NCBI GenBank assembly: GCA_947846985.1
Contig: CANTUZ010000002.1
Span: 127,372,889-127,436,888, forward strand
Direction: 5' to 3'
Source of the DNA: Fratercula arctica
Taxonomy: Eukaryota > Chordata > Aves > Charadriiformes > Alcidae
DNA: 64,000 nt
Numbering within the stretch: position 1 is the first letter of the stretch; the number at the start of each line of letters is the position of its first letter. The notes under the pieces were generated by a model that worked only from the letters and a program-made list of their open reading frames with translations, was not told where the DNA came from and did not search any database. Below, in pieces: positions 1 to 55,038 of this stretch. The position numbers and the translations under genes were made by a program.

Positions 1-3000
1 TTGAGGCACTAAACGTGGCTGTATGTGATTTATCAAGGGGAATAAATTTTACCATTATACTCAGGTCTTAATTTTGTATTCAAACCTAGCTTTCTACTCA
101 GACTTACATGGTGGTTTTAGTTTACTAACACTAAGTTATATATACAACATTCTTTGTGCGTAACTGACCACCTTAAACATGTGTGTACATGTTAGTAATG
201 ATAGTGATACATCCTTAAGTTAATATCAGTTATCTGAGCTCTAACTGTACCTTGCACTACATTGTTTAGCTTCATACTGAATTTTTCATGTCAAAGTCTT
301 TCTTTTAAACTTAATTTTAACAAATTTTTAGCCCAAAGCATTCTGCTTCCTGCTGAAAGAAAGCAAAAACTTAGATCTCCTGCAGAGGCCACCTGGTATG
401 GGACGTTTTTAGTAGCAGCACATTTTTGTGCAGGGATTTTTGTTTGTTTCAAATGAGCGGCCAAGGGTAAGAGAAAACCTACTTGTATCATCCCGTGGCC
501 AATGCTGAGTGCATGACAAGTGAGCAAATCATGCTGTGGGAGCCTCTGTGAACAGGTAGTCCAATGAATTTGAAATAACCAGTAGACAGCAGCAGAGTAA
601 AATAATTAATGTCAGAGCATGTGTTAACTAGCATAGAAGTGGTGTAGACGAGGAAAAAAAAAAAAAAAGGTACACAATACCTTGGGGTGCAAGTTGCCAA
701 AAGTATATTGCTCATCTCAGCTTTGCTAAGAGATGCTCACGGACACCTTTTTATCCCCAGCTGTCACTGGTCCCTGGGTGGGTGTCCAGCAGCTGGGGAT
801 TGCAGAAGCCCCTCCTGGTCCCTGTGGCAGGGAAGGGACAGCGTAAGCTGTCGCACAGAACACGTTATCCAGGGGGAGCCCTTCTGGGGACTTCCCATAG
901 CAGCTTTTTGCTGTCAGGCCCATCCAGAGCTAGTTCATTAAGCAACCACCTGAACTCACATCCCCAGCCACAGATACAGAAAAGGGCTCAAGCTAAAAAT
1001 AAAATTCAGGTTGAAAAAAGCCGTTTAGGAACCAGAGAGCTACAACTTGGCTGCACGCTTCAGTGAAGCCGAGCTTTGCTTTGGCTGTAGATGGGCACAG
1101 AAAAAGCTGAGTCTGGGTATTTCGGCGTTCGAAGTTGATCTGGCTGCTGGAACAAGTACAAGTGCCTCTTGGAGCTTCTGTTTTCTAGGAAAAGAAAACA
1201 GCAGCGCTTCTTAAATTCAGACAGACAGCTGAATGGCTCTGACTGGGTTATTGAAGATGACCGAAGCTTTGCTGCTCGTAACTGGAGTGTAGATTTTACA
1301 ATCGAGGACGATGTTTTCTGGTGTGAAACTTGAAATGCTGTTAATATGTACACAACGTAACTTCCTTCCAGAACGCTCTGCCATCAGTCCTACTGATAGG
1401 CCATTAAATCTCTGTGTTCTTTTAAATGTCTTCAAAACACCTTTCTGAAAGCTAATTTTGGTTTCAGGTTTTGTATTTAATGCTCTATTGGCACTATATA
1501 AAATTAAAAGCAGTTAAAATAAACATTGCGTATGTGATTTGTGGTATGCTACAAATGATAGCAGACACAAAGTACAGTTTACATTCCGTTATAGTGGCTG
1601 TAAATCAGTGTAGTAACAACTTACTTGCATCTCCTTCAGGACGGGACTACTTACCTTGCTGTGCAACAGGAATAACTGTAGGAGTAGTCCTAGAAGAGCA
1701 CAGCACTCGTAATTCAGTTACGTTCAGATAAAAACCAAAAGGATCAGGAATCGGGGAGAAGTTTAAGCCTCACCACAGACTGAGCAGGAAGGTACATGTT
1801 TAACAGACTCTCCATCCCCTGGTACACTGGGTTCCCCTGACAGTCCCTTGGTGTGGCACAACCACCCCGCTCCCAAAGGGCCACAGCTTCAGAACAGCTG
1901 GCCCAGAAAACCTCTGCTGAAGTTTTCTTCTTTCAGAGATGAAAACCCCTTGTTAAAAGTGTTTCAATTTACATTATTTTAAATGAAGTTACTCAGTCCA
2001 ATTAAATCATTAACATGTAAAATTTAAGACATCACTTGACCTGTTAAACTAGGCTGAAACATGAGAAACGCCTGCACCAGACACTGTCAGTCTGAACTGC
2101 TGATGTGAGGTGCAAGTATCCAGCACCCCACAAACACAAAAACATGTGGCAAGGCCTATTAGGGATGTAAAATTACAGTTAAAGAGATGTCATCTGCAGG
2201 AGAAAATAAAATCACAAAGCTGCCATCAAATAAATTATTTCATACTTTTCTGAACCTTCATTTTTATCCTTCTACTTGAAATCTTTGACATGCCCAATGC
2301 CACTGCCCACGGAGAAACATCTCATGCAGAAGTGCTCAAAGGACATTGATGCTCACTGGGCAGAGACCTCAGGCATCACCCAAGGCCCGTTTGTATCCGT
2401 CTGTGTGTGTCACTGAACAGCGCAGCCTATCGGGAGCAGATCCGTAGGTTAAAAAATTTACAGTGGGACCTGGCTCCATCCCATAACCCATTTCTGTACT
2501 CGCAGGGGCTGACTGGCCATTAGTGGCTGTAGCACATTAATTATGCCCCTGGCAGGTGTTCGCTCTCAGATCTCATGTGAAATATTTAAGCTGTAGAATG
2601 TTCAAGTTCCATGTAGATTTGCAGAAGGCAGTTCTAGACAGCATGTTAGAGAAAAGGCATTAATTTTTTTGTTTTTCTTAAATTCAGACAAATGTCAGAA
2701 GCTTCCCCATACACTACTAGATGGGATTAGAGCCCGCCTTTCTAAATCCAGTCTGGCAGGAAAAGGCAGAAGCCCCTTCCCGGCAACGGTGGCTTAGAAC
2801 AAAACTACTCCTGTTTTACTGGAGCACCTCGACAAGCTGTACTGGTTCCTGTCAGAGCAGGTGACAGCAAGATTGCACAATCTTAAAAGAATCACACGTC
2901 GTTTACAAATATTCTATTGAAAGGCTGCTATATACATGTTTGTAAATTCATTCATTTTAATTTTCATTAAAATGACACATTAAAATATGCTTACAAAGAG

Positions 3001-3485
3001 CCTGTAACACGGAGCAAAATTTGAATTGCTGTTGGGGCCCCATCTTTAACCAAGTCACATTTTAAAGTAAAAAAAATTTAAAAAAAGCGAGTCACAGCGG
3101 TCATCATCATATACTGATTTTAGTGGTTGTTTTGAAAATACCTGGAGGCTTGGAATATGCTTTACTCAAAAATATCAAAGAGGAATCAATACTTTTCCAC
3201 ACTTAACCCTGTGGATCTGCACGGGCCGTAGGGGAGCTGAGCTGCAGCCTCTCTGCAGTAAGTTACTCACATGCAGCCGTTACCTCTGTGTCCTCACAGC
3301 TCCAAATGCCACCGGCAACTACCACCCTTCCCAAGGTTATTTTCCTGTTAAAACAAGGCTTTTCTGTCACAACCGAAGCTCATTATCCCCTTTGATCCTT
3401 CCCTGCCGAAGTCAGACAACAGCAAGAACTTGCACTGACAGCAAAGGAAGTTCACGCAGGTTCAAAAACATGGTTTCATTATAAA
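1..3485. other. Non-coding flank downstream of PDE7A
   Basis: I see no coding exon here. Short open frames in this stretch show no family resemblance. In mammals the neighbour beyond the PDE7A 3' end is MTFR1 in the convergent orientation, so part of this flank may be its 3' UTR. Plus-strand AATAAA hexamers occur near 41, 1520 and 2230, which would fit transcripts arriving from the left, but they are common by chance in AT-rich DNA. An A17 run sits around 653-668. Confidence 0.4.
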
Positions 3486-3491
3486 TTTATT
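3486..3491 (-). terminator. PDE7A: Candidate polyadenylation hexamer AATAAA (distal)
   Basis: TTTATT on the plus strand reads AATAAA on the PDE7A strand, about 2.0 kb past the stop codon, in the context AAAGAAATAAATTTATAATG. A plausible distal cleavage signal, but no single-sequence evidence decides between this and the proximal hexamers. Confidence 0.35.
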
Positions 3492-3827
3492 TCTTTAAAC
3501 ATGGCCACTTTGAGATTAATGGGACTACTTCAGGGAACATGAAAGAATAATAAACAACTTAATTTTAGAAGGGGAAACAATCAGGACAAGTCGGGATTTG
3601 CTTTTCAAACTGTAAAAGGCCAAGCTCCGAGAGGCGATAAATTTTGGCGTATGAGGACTAGTATTTTTCCAATCCAAAAGTTGGCTTAGTTTTACAGTGG
3701 AAGCTGACTGCAACCTTAGCTGTCTTTCCATAACGCTGGGCTCGGTCGTAACTCCAATGTACAGCAGCATAATGTGAAAAGATTGTTGGTTTTTTTGTTT
3801 TGTTTTGTTTTTTTTGTGTTTTTTTTT

Positions 3828-3833
3828 TTTATT
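3828..3833 (-). terminator. PDE7A: Candidate polyadenylation hexamer AATAAA (proximal)
   Basis: AATAAA on the PDE7A strand about 1.7 kb past the stop codon, followed at once by a long A-rich tract (plus-strand T runs at 3789-3830). The A-rich surroundings could also cause internal oligo-dT priming, so cDNA ends here need care. Confidence 0.3.
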
Positions 3834-5533
3834 AATTAAAAGTTAACAGCAACAGGCACATATTAAAATGAATATGGCAAAGCCTTTACAAATGGCTTTA
3901 CGCTGAAGCTCTCTCCCAAAAATGGCTGTTGCAACAAACTGTAAACAGAATTAATAAACAGTCTTGTACAATAACAACAGGGAAATACAAATGAACTAAA
4001 AGAAAGCACCAGTTTCTCAAACTAGATTACAGTTGTGCTTACTGTACTTAAAACAATGTAAAACAAATTACAAAAATGGAATGTTTTAAGTTTAAAATTA
4101 GTCCTTTAATTTTGCCCTAAAAAACATTTTCTCCTTTTCCCATCAAAAACCCATTGGTGGGTAATGTTTCAGTAGAGGGAGGAATACGTAAACAATGCAC
4201 TTTTTTTTTATTATTATTATTATTTTTCAAATCAAAAACAAATTTGGTCACTTAGCTTTGTGCATAGTTTAAGGCATCTGTAGCAATTTGTTACAGTTTC
4301 CTCCCCAGTGTGGCTGTTCATGAAATTGTCACATTCTAAAAGAATAAATAAAATAATAAAAAAAAAAAGAAAAAGAGAAAATAATAATGTTGCCGTTCAA
4401 ACCCTTCCCGGTACCCTCCCTGCCCTCCCCCATCCCAAACATACTCACGCACCCACACATACACACACGCTGCAGCGAAAAGGGGCATTTGTACCCTTGT
4501 TCTGAAGGACACGCTTCCCATCCCACTTTATTTCAGATTGGCAAATACCCTGAGCTGATTATGGTGTTTTAGACATTCCACCTTTTTTGTTTTTGTTTTT
4601 GTTTTTTTCTTGCATGTGCAGTTCAAGTGTACAATAGCGAAAACAACATGCGATGTTTCCACTGCAGAATCGCAATGCAGTTCGGACGCTTTCCCCGGCC
4701 CCCCACCCCCCCGCCCCATCCCTTCCCCAAATTCAGAAGTGTTTTCTGCCGTTAAAAAAAAAATTGCATTCCCATATAGCACTGGAGTAAAGCTTGGCTG
4801 TGCTCTATGATGAATGCTCAGTTCCCAGTGCACAAACAAAATTATGGCAAATGGGAGGCTTTTCTGGCATCCAAAGAAACAAAGAGCTGCAGTCTCAGAT
4901 TTGATCTTTTTTTTTTTTAAAGTTAAAAAAAAAAAAGGCAAAAAAACCCCCAAGTTAGTGGTTCCTTCACAGCCATGCGCAAAGGTTAAGTCTAGAACCA
5001 AGAGTTTCAGAGTACATTTGTAAACATCAAGTCTTGCCAGAGGCAGCAGAGGATGGGCACTTCACATTTCCGTATTAAAACAGGGACTGAGTGGAAGGTA
5101 TGCTTTGAACACATTTATGCGAGTCTTGCTAAATTCCAAGGAAGTGGAACAATCCACGACAAGTCTTAGATTTGAAGACCGTATTCCAAATTTCACCAAA
5201 AAAACCCAAAACAAACAAACAACCCCAAAGCCGTGTGGCACAACGAAGTTCTCGTGCTGTTCCCCCAAGGCTCAGTCACCGCTGTGCTTTGCATATTCAA
5301 GGTTCCGAACGAAAACCAACTGAGGCGTGTGCATATTGCTCTATGTTCAGATCTTGCAGTTTAAAAAAAAAAAAAAATCTGGTTCAAATGGTCTGTGTCA
5401 AAGGAAAACTTGGAAATAAATAATGCTGGCATCGTTTTTACCGTTTTACCAAAAACCTTGGGTCGGCAAGTATCTCCTTTATTCCAACCGTGCGGATACC
5501 AAGAGAGAGGCAGTTTTGTCATGAAGATTGAGG

Positions 5534-47039
<41,506 letters not shown>

Positions 47040-47044
<5 letters not shown>

Positions 47045-47300
47045 TGGATCGCCCCGAACAGGTGAAGCATACTCCCCCCCCCACCCCTCTCCCTGACTCC
47101 CCCTCCCTGCCGGTGCGGGAGGCTGGGAGAGGGTGCCGGAGCGGCGGGGCGGTCGGTGGGGCGGTGGGACGGTCGGTGGGACGGTAGGGCCGGCGGTGGG
47201 GCGGTCGGTGGGAGGGGGCGGGCGGGGTCTGGCCGCCCCGCCAGCAGCTGCCGTCACCGGACCGCCCGCCCCCCGACCGCCGCCCGCTCCCCGCTCAACA
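47040..47300 (-). promoter_or_regulatory. PDE7A: GC-rich CpG-type promoter/5' UTR region of PDE7A2
   Basis: This is the only strongly GC- and CpG-rich block in an otherwise AT-rich 64 kb, and it ends at the PDE7A2 start codon. This is the expected place for the alternative promoter and 5' UTR. I see no clear TATA box at a sensible distance. The transcription start cannot be fixed from sequence alone. Confidence 0.7.
47149..47215. repeat. GC-rich degenerate tandem array (CGGTCGGTGGGR-like unit)
   Basis: Imperfect repeats of CGGTCGGTGGGG, CGGTGGGA, CGGTCGGTGGGA, CGGTAGGG and CGGCGGTGGGG follow one another, built on a roughly 12-bp unit with 8-bp variants. The plus strand has many GGG runs with short spacers and could form a G-quadruplex. 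It lies 105-171 bp upstream of the PDE7A2 ATG. Confidence 0.8.
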
Positions 47301-50300
47301 AGGGAGTTTTACAACCGTAGGACTCGGCAAACAGTAAAGCCTCGCTCAACCCTACAGAAGTGCTAAAGGAAACGGAAAAACCAGGATTACGTGCTTTTCT
47401 TAACACAGCTAGGCTCGTTAGGCTCCAGGATCCAACTCCAGCGCCCAAACCACCTGCGGTAAATCAGAGCACTACCTCGCCTTTAAACGCTGCGAGGAGC
47501 CCGTTTCCAGCAGATTTCACCGTAGCCGATGCTCACTAGTTCGTTTTATCTCCGCCACCTGGAGAACTGCTATGGACTGAATTTCAAAACGTATTTCAAG
47601 GTTGCTTTTACAGCATTATTTTTACTATAAATAATGAAAGAAAGTTAATGCGTTTACTACACGCAATCGTTGAAACCAATCATGGTTCTCTAATCTTTTC
47701 TTTTGTCCACTAAATAACAAACCATCCCTCGTACTCCCTTTCCAGCCACACATACTCATGCCTGAACTGGCACGTTGCTTCGGTTTATGGCTCCAAGGGT
47801 TGAACTTGCCTAGAATCCCCCTCTCCCATCCCTGGCACTTTCCAGGGTTGAAATCCAGCAAACTAACTTCCTCCAAGAGCACTGATGATGCAGCCGCGCG
47901 GTCCTGTATACTCGGTGCGGCTATGAGATGCATTTTAACTTTTTGTCATTTTAAACTGACAAAAAAAAATGTTTCTTTCTAGAAATACACTGAAATCTCA
48001 AACAGGTTTTTTTGGGAAAAAGCAGCAGCTACGGAGAGGGGAAAAAAAGGAACAGTGTGTGGGATATTGAGGAGTTTGAAAGGATGAAGTTGAATAATTA
48101 AAGGGAAAATTATATGAAGATTCTGCTCTTCCTATAATTACTGCAGATTGTATTGCAAATTCCAATACGTGCACAAAATAGACAAATTAACACAGATTAC
48201 CAAAAGAGCAACTTTAGCACCAAGAATTTAATTTAACCTTATCCACAGGAATAGGGGATACATACCACAGTGGATGGCTACTGAATGAAGGAGACTACTC
48301 AGTAACTGGGACAGGGCTCTATTATTTTATAATATGATTTCTAATATTTATGCTGGCTTTTAAGGTATAATCATGATCTCGGCACTAGCTGTGGGTTCCT
48401 ACAGCACCATCATATTCCAGACGTGTCTTCTGCTCTCTCCCCTCCCCATGCCTCTCAAAACCAGTCAGATCAAAACTACAGGCCAGAACATTCAGAATGG
48501 ACCTTTTGGTACCTCACTGAGCCTCTGAACACAGAGCTTATCTAAAGGTCTGTCAGGTTCCACCCAAAACACAAACTGTCATGGAGGTACATTTAAAAAC
48601 ATTACCCTCTCCAAACACTTGACAAGGTTAAGATACCCTGACAATTAGTCATCACCAGCCTGATGTTACTTTAAAAAAAACCCACCCTACAATAAATGGC
48701 ATTAGGCTCTATCTGCATTAGCAATTTGGCACAATTGGAGCAGATCAAAGCATAGCTGCTGCTGAGGTCTTTACACCTATACTATACGAAGCCCAGGAGT
48801 TTTTTTTGGCAGGCTACATTTACTGAAACTGTCTGAACCAGACCCTACCACAGGAGGTTCAAAGCTGCCAAAAATTACCAACCTCTACAACCCTATCAAG
48901 GGTTAGAGTACATTTGGTGGATGCAAAGAGTGGAACAGCTTAGTTTCTTTTGAAAGGAGCCTAGTTAGCATATACCGAAATCACTCTGGAAAACAAACAA
49001 ATGGCCTTGATAAACAGGGACAATGAGGTGATTTGCTTCAAGACTGAACTCTCTTCCAAATAAAACTCTTAACACAAACAGCCTTATACTCTTTGAACGG
49101 TCAAGCACTTCTCTCCATCACCACTATTTTCAATCCCTGATCAGTCTTCTCTGTTTTCCTGTCTCAAAACACATAAAGATGTTCTCGGAGCGTGTGGATG
49201 GTCTTATTCTGGGTCCATGGAGTAAGCCTTTCTTCCACAGGTATCACAAACACAACATTATCTTAGAAAACATTGCAATACAAAGTAATCACCCTTTCCT
49301 CTTTTGTCTTCCAATAGTAAGTGGTTTAATCAATTAGCTTCCTCTTACTGAAAGTTTTTCTTAAAACTATTGTCTTGTGCGTAAGTTTAACACCAGAACA
49401 GAGAAATAAAAATATCTGCCCATCTGTTAAGCACCCCTACAGCATTATTTGTTTTAACTATGGCTTGGAAATGGAAAGACTGTTTCAGAAATAGGAAGGA
49501 CCAAAAAGCGTACTGGTTTGTATAAGAAATCAACAAAGAAGCTAAAGTGCTTCTTTTGGGGAAAGTACTGCTTTGAATAATCCCATTAACAATTGTAAGG
49601 AGAAGGTGAAATAAATGATGTTTTACAAGTATATGAAAGAAATTATTCAAGGTCATTAGCGAGTATGGTAAACCCTCAGATACAAGACTACAGAAAAATA
49701 AGTTAGTACTGAATTCCCTCTGTGATAACACACTACCTAAGTTCTGGGAGTGCAATCAGTGACCTGATTACAAGCTGTGGACATCACCATCACTCTCAGC
49801 TTCATCTTGAAATGAAGGAGCACACAAGAAAGAAGAGCTATTATACAGTGCATTTTTTGCCTTTTAAAAATTATGGAAGTTCCTAAGGCTATTTCATTTA
49901 CTTTCTTCTTCTCTTTTTCTTCCCTGCTTTCTAGCAGATCCTTTTTCAGTTTTTCTAAAATTCACTTTCTCAATGCATGCAGAAATACCATGTTTCATAA
50001 GGCAAGATTTCCAGTACTCAACACTCAAATATACCATAGAAGGCATTACCTAGTACCCCTGTCCTTACCATCAGCTCAAATGTACAAGTGCAATTGTTGT
50101 CTCTTACCATTTCCAAACAAAAAAAACCCCATAAATATCCCAATGGCTTCATTGTAAACTTAATAGTATATGGCATTGTAGGTGCATATAAGCAAAGGCA
50201 TGTTTTGCTACATTTTTTGCATTTTGCACTTCTGTGTAATTCCTTATCAGACAAGAATTCATTATCAATACAGCAGAAAACACCTGGGGTCTTGCAACAG

Positions 50301-53300
50301 TTGTTACAAAGATTCCACTAAGAAATTTGCTAAAGATACCAGTTTGCTCTCATTTGAAACTGGCATCACACAGGACTAGCTCCTACCAATTCAGTGTAGC
50401 TCCCCATTAATATGCCATGGTGATTTCCAAGGATCTAAGTATTTCCATATACACTCCTAGAGATCTGCAAGGCTCCACATGGAAACCCATTATTTCCTAT
50501 TAGCATGCTCTGTTATTTGAAGAACCAAGTATAGGATCCCAGTTTTACTTGTGTATTTCTAAATACCCATCTGTTCCAATCCTTTTGGTTTTTTTAATGA
50601 ATTTTAGCAGCCCTGAAGAATGACTCGGTGTTGCCTTACAAACCCCAGTAACTACTGTATCTATAGAAGTGTCTTTAAATGCTTCCCCCCAAACATTTTA
50701 ATAACACCTACAGTAAATCCAGACTTGAAGCAACAGCACCATATTTCACAGACATTATTGGGTCTCATACGGTGCTCCTGCTTAAATGCAGCAGGGCTTC
50801 ACAGATCTCCATCACCACACAAGTTTTTATGCAGAAGACTCAGGTCTGTTGCTAATCACTCCTACTTTGCAGAATGACCTGATTTCACACGGATGCACTT
50901 GTACACCTGGCCCAGAAATGAGATCTCTGTGGAGTCTCCTTTGCCCTTCAAACACCCCCTTCCGGAACAGGCATAGAACATTGGCTCGGGGCACCCCGAT
51001 TTCTAGGATACATTCCAGACTGGTATAGTACTTGTCATGGACCAGTCAGGGAACTTCACCGTATTTATATTAACAGCATGTAAAGACAGCAGAGGAATAA
51101 GCCTATCATTTACCAGTTCATCAGCACGTAGTGCAAAAAACCACACAGCTCTAAACTCATTTCCATCTTTTCTTTTCTGCCTGTGTCATTATCTATCACG
51201 TGCAATCTCTCTCTCCCGCAGACTTCACTAACAAAGAATTAATTAAATGGTAATCTATGAGAAGTATTGTTGTAACAAATGTGGGTAGCTATTGCTGCAG
51301 CCTAACCCAACCACTAAACACTGCACTCAAGGAAAAAATAAGAGGAAAATATACCATTATTTTTATGGATACTGAGAACAGACCTTTTAGAATTTCACAA
51401 CATGTATGCAGTGACCAGCTTCTACAAGTGCTACTTCTGTTTATGTCAATTTAAACTGTTATCTAAGCATTTTATTTTCAATTCAGCTTCTTATTTAAGA
51501 TTTACCATGTTAGCCTACATTGCAGCTAGGTACAAAATTCCAACTATTCTAGATGCTTATTAATAAAGCTACGTATCAGCTAATAAGCAATAAGCAAACA
51601 TGAAAAATTACAAAATCTAGCAAAATTCACCTTCTTTGCTACATATAAACCATCGTTACTACTTAACTTATTGCACAAAAGGATGGTCAATCTTAAACTA
51701 AGGGCTTAGACCTCCATAACTTGAACCTCCAAAGCCAAGCACAGCTACAGATCCAGAAGACAGAATTTAGCAATTTCCTTAAAGATCACTTTTCATTTTT
51801 AGAAGTCTTCCACTTCAGTCTTCAATAAGATAGAAACAGAAAGAAACCCCCCTTAGAAACGAAAGGATCCAAACTCAGTGAATGAAAGAAGTCAACAACT
51901 CTACATTTCTATCTATACCACTATTCATTCAGCAGCTACTCTAACACAGCAATAGAAAACTATCAGCCTATGTGCAATGCATTTCCTAAAGGGGTAAGAA
52001 GTATTCTATATTTTATAAACAAATCACGTAAATCTTTGCCAAAGCAAGCACGTTATTAAATGTTGCGGTTTTCTGATGGCTGTTTTAACCTTTCATCTTA
52101 TTTGCTCAACACCATGCTTATGCAGGGTAATAGAAATGGCTGTGCAACGCTGAAAAAGTGATTTGGCAAAAGTGCACATATCTTAGTTGAGGGGTGGATG
52201 AGAACACACTTTTCATTTCTTTGCATAAATTAAACATCTAGAAACAGAGTACTTCTTTCTAAAATGCTTCTTTTGCAATACGAACTAGAATACTCTCAGT
52301 GCCTCTGTCATATCACAAATTTCATTTAATCTTCTAGTGATTTGTTTTACCTAACATAGTAAATTTCAGGGTTTCTACAAACAATTTATACATTTTAAGG
52401 ATCTAAATTGGATCATTTGTCACTATGTCAGTTTGCACCGTATAACCCTTGTTCTTATGAAAACATATCTAGCCAAAGAACTGAAGTTCTACAGTACAGT
52501 AGAGTATTCTTTCTCAGCTTTTCCAGACACCCATTTTTCTGAGGCTGCTTGCTTACAATTGCATTTTAGGGCTTTGTTTAAATCCAGAGAACTTAGATTT
52601 GTGCTCTTCTCTACAGAAGCTATACTCCACTTTTACCAAACCCTCTTTAAAGAAACAAAAAAAAGTATTACAAAGCTATTAAGATGACACACACATGTAT
52701 TTGTCATGTGTTATTTAGGAAATATTTATTTTTCAACTGTCAGATGTGGTGAGGCTTATTACCTTCAACAGAGAACCATTTTAGAATGGGCGTACAGAGA
52801 TGCTCAGCCAGGGCTGGTCTATATCAGCTTATATCTGTCCACACCTGTTTGCAGATACTGGCATCTGCTCATTCACAAAAGGTCTCTGGCACAGCAAGAA
52901 ATTAGACCAGTTTTACAGTTCAGTACGAATGCCTTTATCTGTGATTTTGAAGAGTTAAAAAACGGTGCCGTTGTTACAAGATAAAGTACCATCAGGGCCT
53001 CAGACTGCAACCCATTCAGTAAAGACAGATTGTTCTGAAGGCGAGATGCAAGAAGTTGATTTTTAGCTACTCTGAGTTACCGTGTTTCACTATTAAACAC
53101 ACCTTCAACACAGATTGGATGCTATATTGGAAGCAAATAAAGAGTAACTTCAGCTCCCACATACTTCACGTATTACAAGTAACCTGGCTATGTAAGTGTG
53201 ACAAGAAAAGCCACCAATGTTTCAGACTTTGTAACAAAACATTTATGTTTATTTATAAAGCATGTGCTTTGAACAGTGAAAGACTGACCGTAGTGTCTTA

Positions 53301-54982
53301 TATTTAACCGGAAACCTAAATAAAAATCATTGACCTTACAATCTCACAGGAACACATCACAAAATTGTCAACACATCACAACACCAGAAAAGGAAATGAC
53401 AAAAACTGAAGTCACAGTAGTTGCATCTTATAATTCTTCGTAAATTATCTGCAGAAGACACAAAGGACGCGAGAAGCTTGTCCTCTAAATTCAAGGCTTA
53501 AGCTTTTTTCCTTGGAGATAAGTTTCTACAATAACTTTTATTATTATATGAACACTACTAGCTCACCTCTGCAGCTCCACAGCTCCTAGAAGCCTGTGCG
53601 TGGAAAGGGACAGCACAGGAAGCAATGGGGGTCTCCGCAGACAGCAGCTGGAAGTATGAATTTCCACAGATGTGTCTGTCCAGCCCATGAACCCAAAGAA
53701 GAGAGCAGAGAAACGCAGTGCAGTGACTGAAGGCTAAAAGGCAGGGGGGAGAGGAACAACGTGAGCTGCTCCTTTTGACTTGCTCCCCAGCTTCTCTCTC
53801 ATTCAGATACAAAAAGCAATCAGAAAATGAATGGATTGAAGAAAAAAAAAAAATTGAGATCTTCTATCTGGCTCCTAAGTGACAGGTAATCTCCTGTAAC
53901 TATGGGGGCTCACCTCCCTCTAAGTCTAAGAAACATGTGCCTGCCTGGTTCTTGACTAGCAAGTTTTCCCTACTCTAGCACTGCTGAAAGATACTTTTAA
54001 CCCCTTCATACACACTTCAGTTCACTTTGTAGGAAGTATTTAAAGAGTATTTCACACAATTAAAATATTGACATCTATTGAGACTCCCCAGGCAACACAA
54101 CTTCCATTTATTATAGGCAGGTATTTATACAAGGGTTTTTGATATAATTTTCAAATTTTATTTAAAAAAAAATTTAAGAGTTCCCACAGAAAAAAAAAAA
54201 AATTCAGCATCTCCCTAGGCACACAGGCATATGCTAAAGCTCCAAATATATACTAAACATTTAAAAGACAGTAATAAAATCATCTTTGTTTCTAGTTCCT
54301 TGCTAGCCACCACACAAGAATATTAAGTTGTCAAAAAAGATTAAGTTTCAAGGGGAAAGCTGGACATTTCACATTAATAAATAGAACATCTGAAATAAAT
54401 CAAGCCTAGCTTTTATTTTGCTATTCTGTGATCATTTACATTAAAGTAACTGAAGGGCTACACAGGACAAACACTGAAACTGGTTAAACCATCTGCTGTC
54501 AAATCCACAAATCAATGTAGTATTTTATTTACAATATGATGGCATTACAAATGAAAATAATTAAGTTAAAAAGTCATCCCGGAGTTTATAAAGATTAAAG
54601 GGATTCAAAGAAAGATCACATTAGCTGTGCCCAAGCATTTCACAAAAAAGCAAAGCACAAAACTAAGAAGCAACACATAGTATTTGAAATAAAAAAAAAA
54701 AAAAGAGAAGTTACATCGGCCAACTACGTTCAACTTCTCTCATTTCAAAAATCTAACATTTCAAGCTTAAAAACAACAACAACAAAAAAAACCCCAGAAA
54801 ACAAAAAAAAAAAAATTAGCAGAGTTACATTTTCTGCTACAACATTCTTTCTGGAGAAAATCCATCCGGGGACACATCTGCACTGAACACTTATTTCAGA
54901 ACTTGCTTATGCACCATACCCAAAAAACGCTTGTAGTCTTCCACACATTTTCCCAGGGACTAATTAAAACTACACCCATTAA

Positions 54983-55038
54983 GGTTAAGCTGACCAATTT
55001 CAACTGAACTGGTTAAGCAGACTAATTTCAGCTGAATT
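54983..55038. repeat. Degenerate 28-bp tandem dimer
   Basis: GGTTAAGCTGACCAATTTCA at 54983 recurs as GGTTAAGCAGACTAATTTCA at 55011; over 28 bp the copies differ at four positions. Confidence 0.8.

Larger units (their letters stand above)
3486..5533 (-). other. PDE7A: PDE7A 3' untranslated region (extent estimated)
   Basis: This stretch follows the stop codon directly and has no coding signal on the minus strand. AATAAA hexamers on the minus strand lie at 4207-4212, 3828-3833 and 3486-3491, so the mRNA could end just below any of them; I took the furthest as the limit. The sequence is full of low-complexity runs: (TTA)n at 4209-4225, A-rich 4329-4387, alternating CA at 4445-4470, (T5G)-like 4585-4610, a C-rich patch at 4695-4730 and an A run at 5360-5375. 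The true end needs transcript data. Confidence 0.6.

Noticed and set aside
4528..5001. A 157-codon minus-strand open frame in the 3' UTR
   Set aside because: It is rich in lysine and phenylalanine runs from homopolymers, lies after the PDE7A stop codon, and resembles no known protein.
49387..49755. A 122-codon minus-strand open frame upstream of PDE7A2
   Set aside because: No family resemblance, no splice or promoter context, and a composition typical of AT-rich non-coding DNA; checked also as a possible PDE7A1 exon and it does not match.
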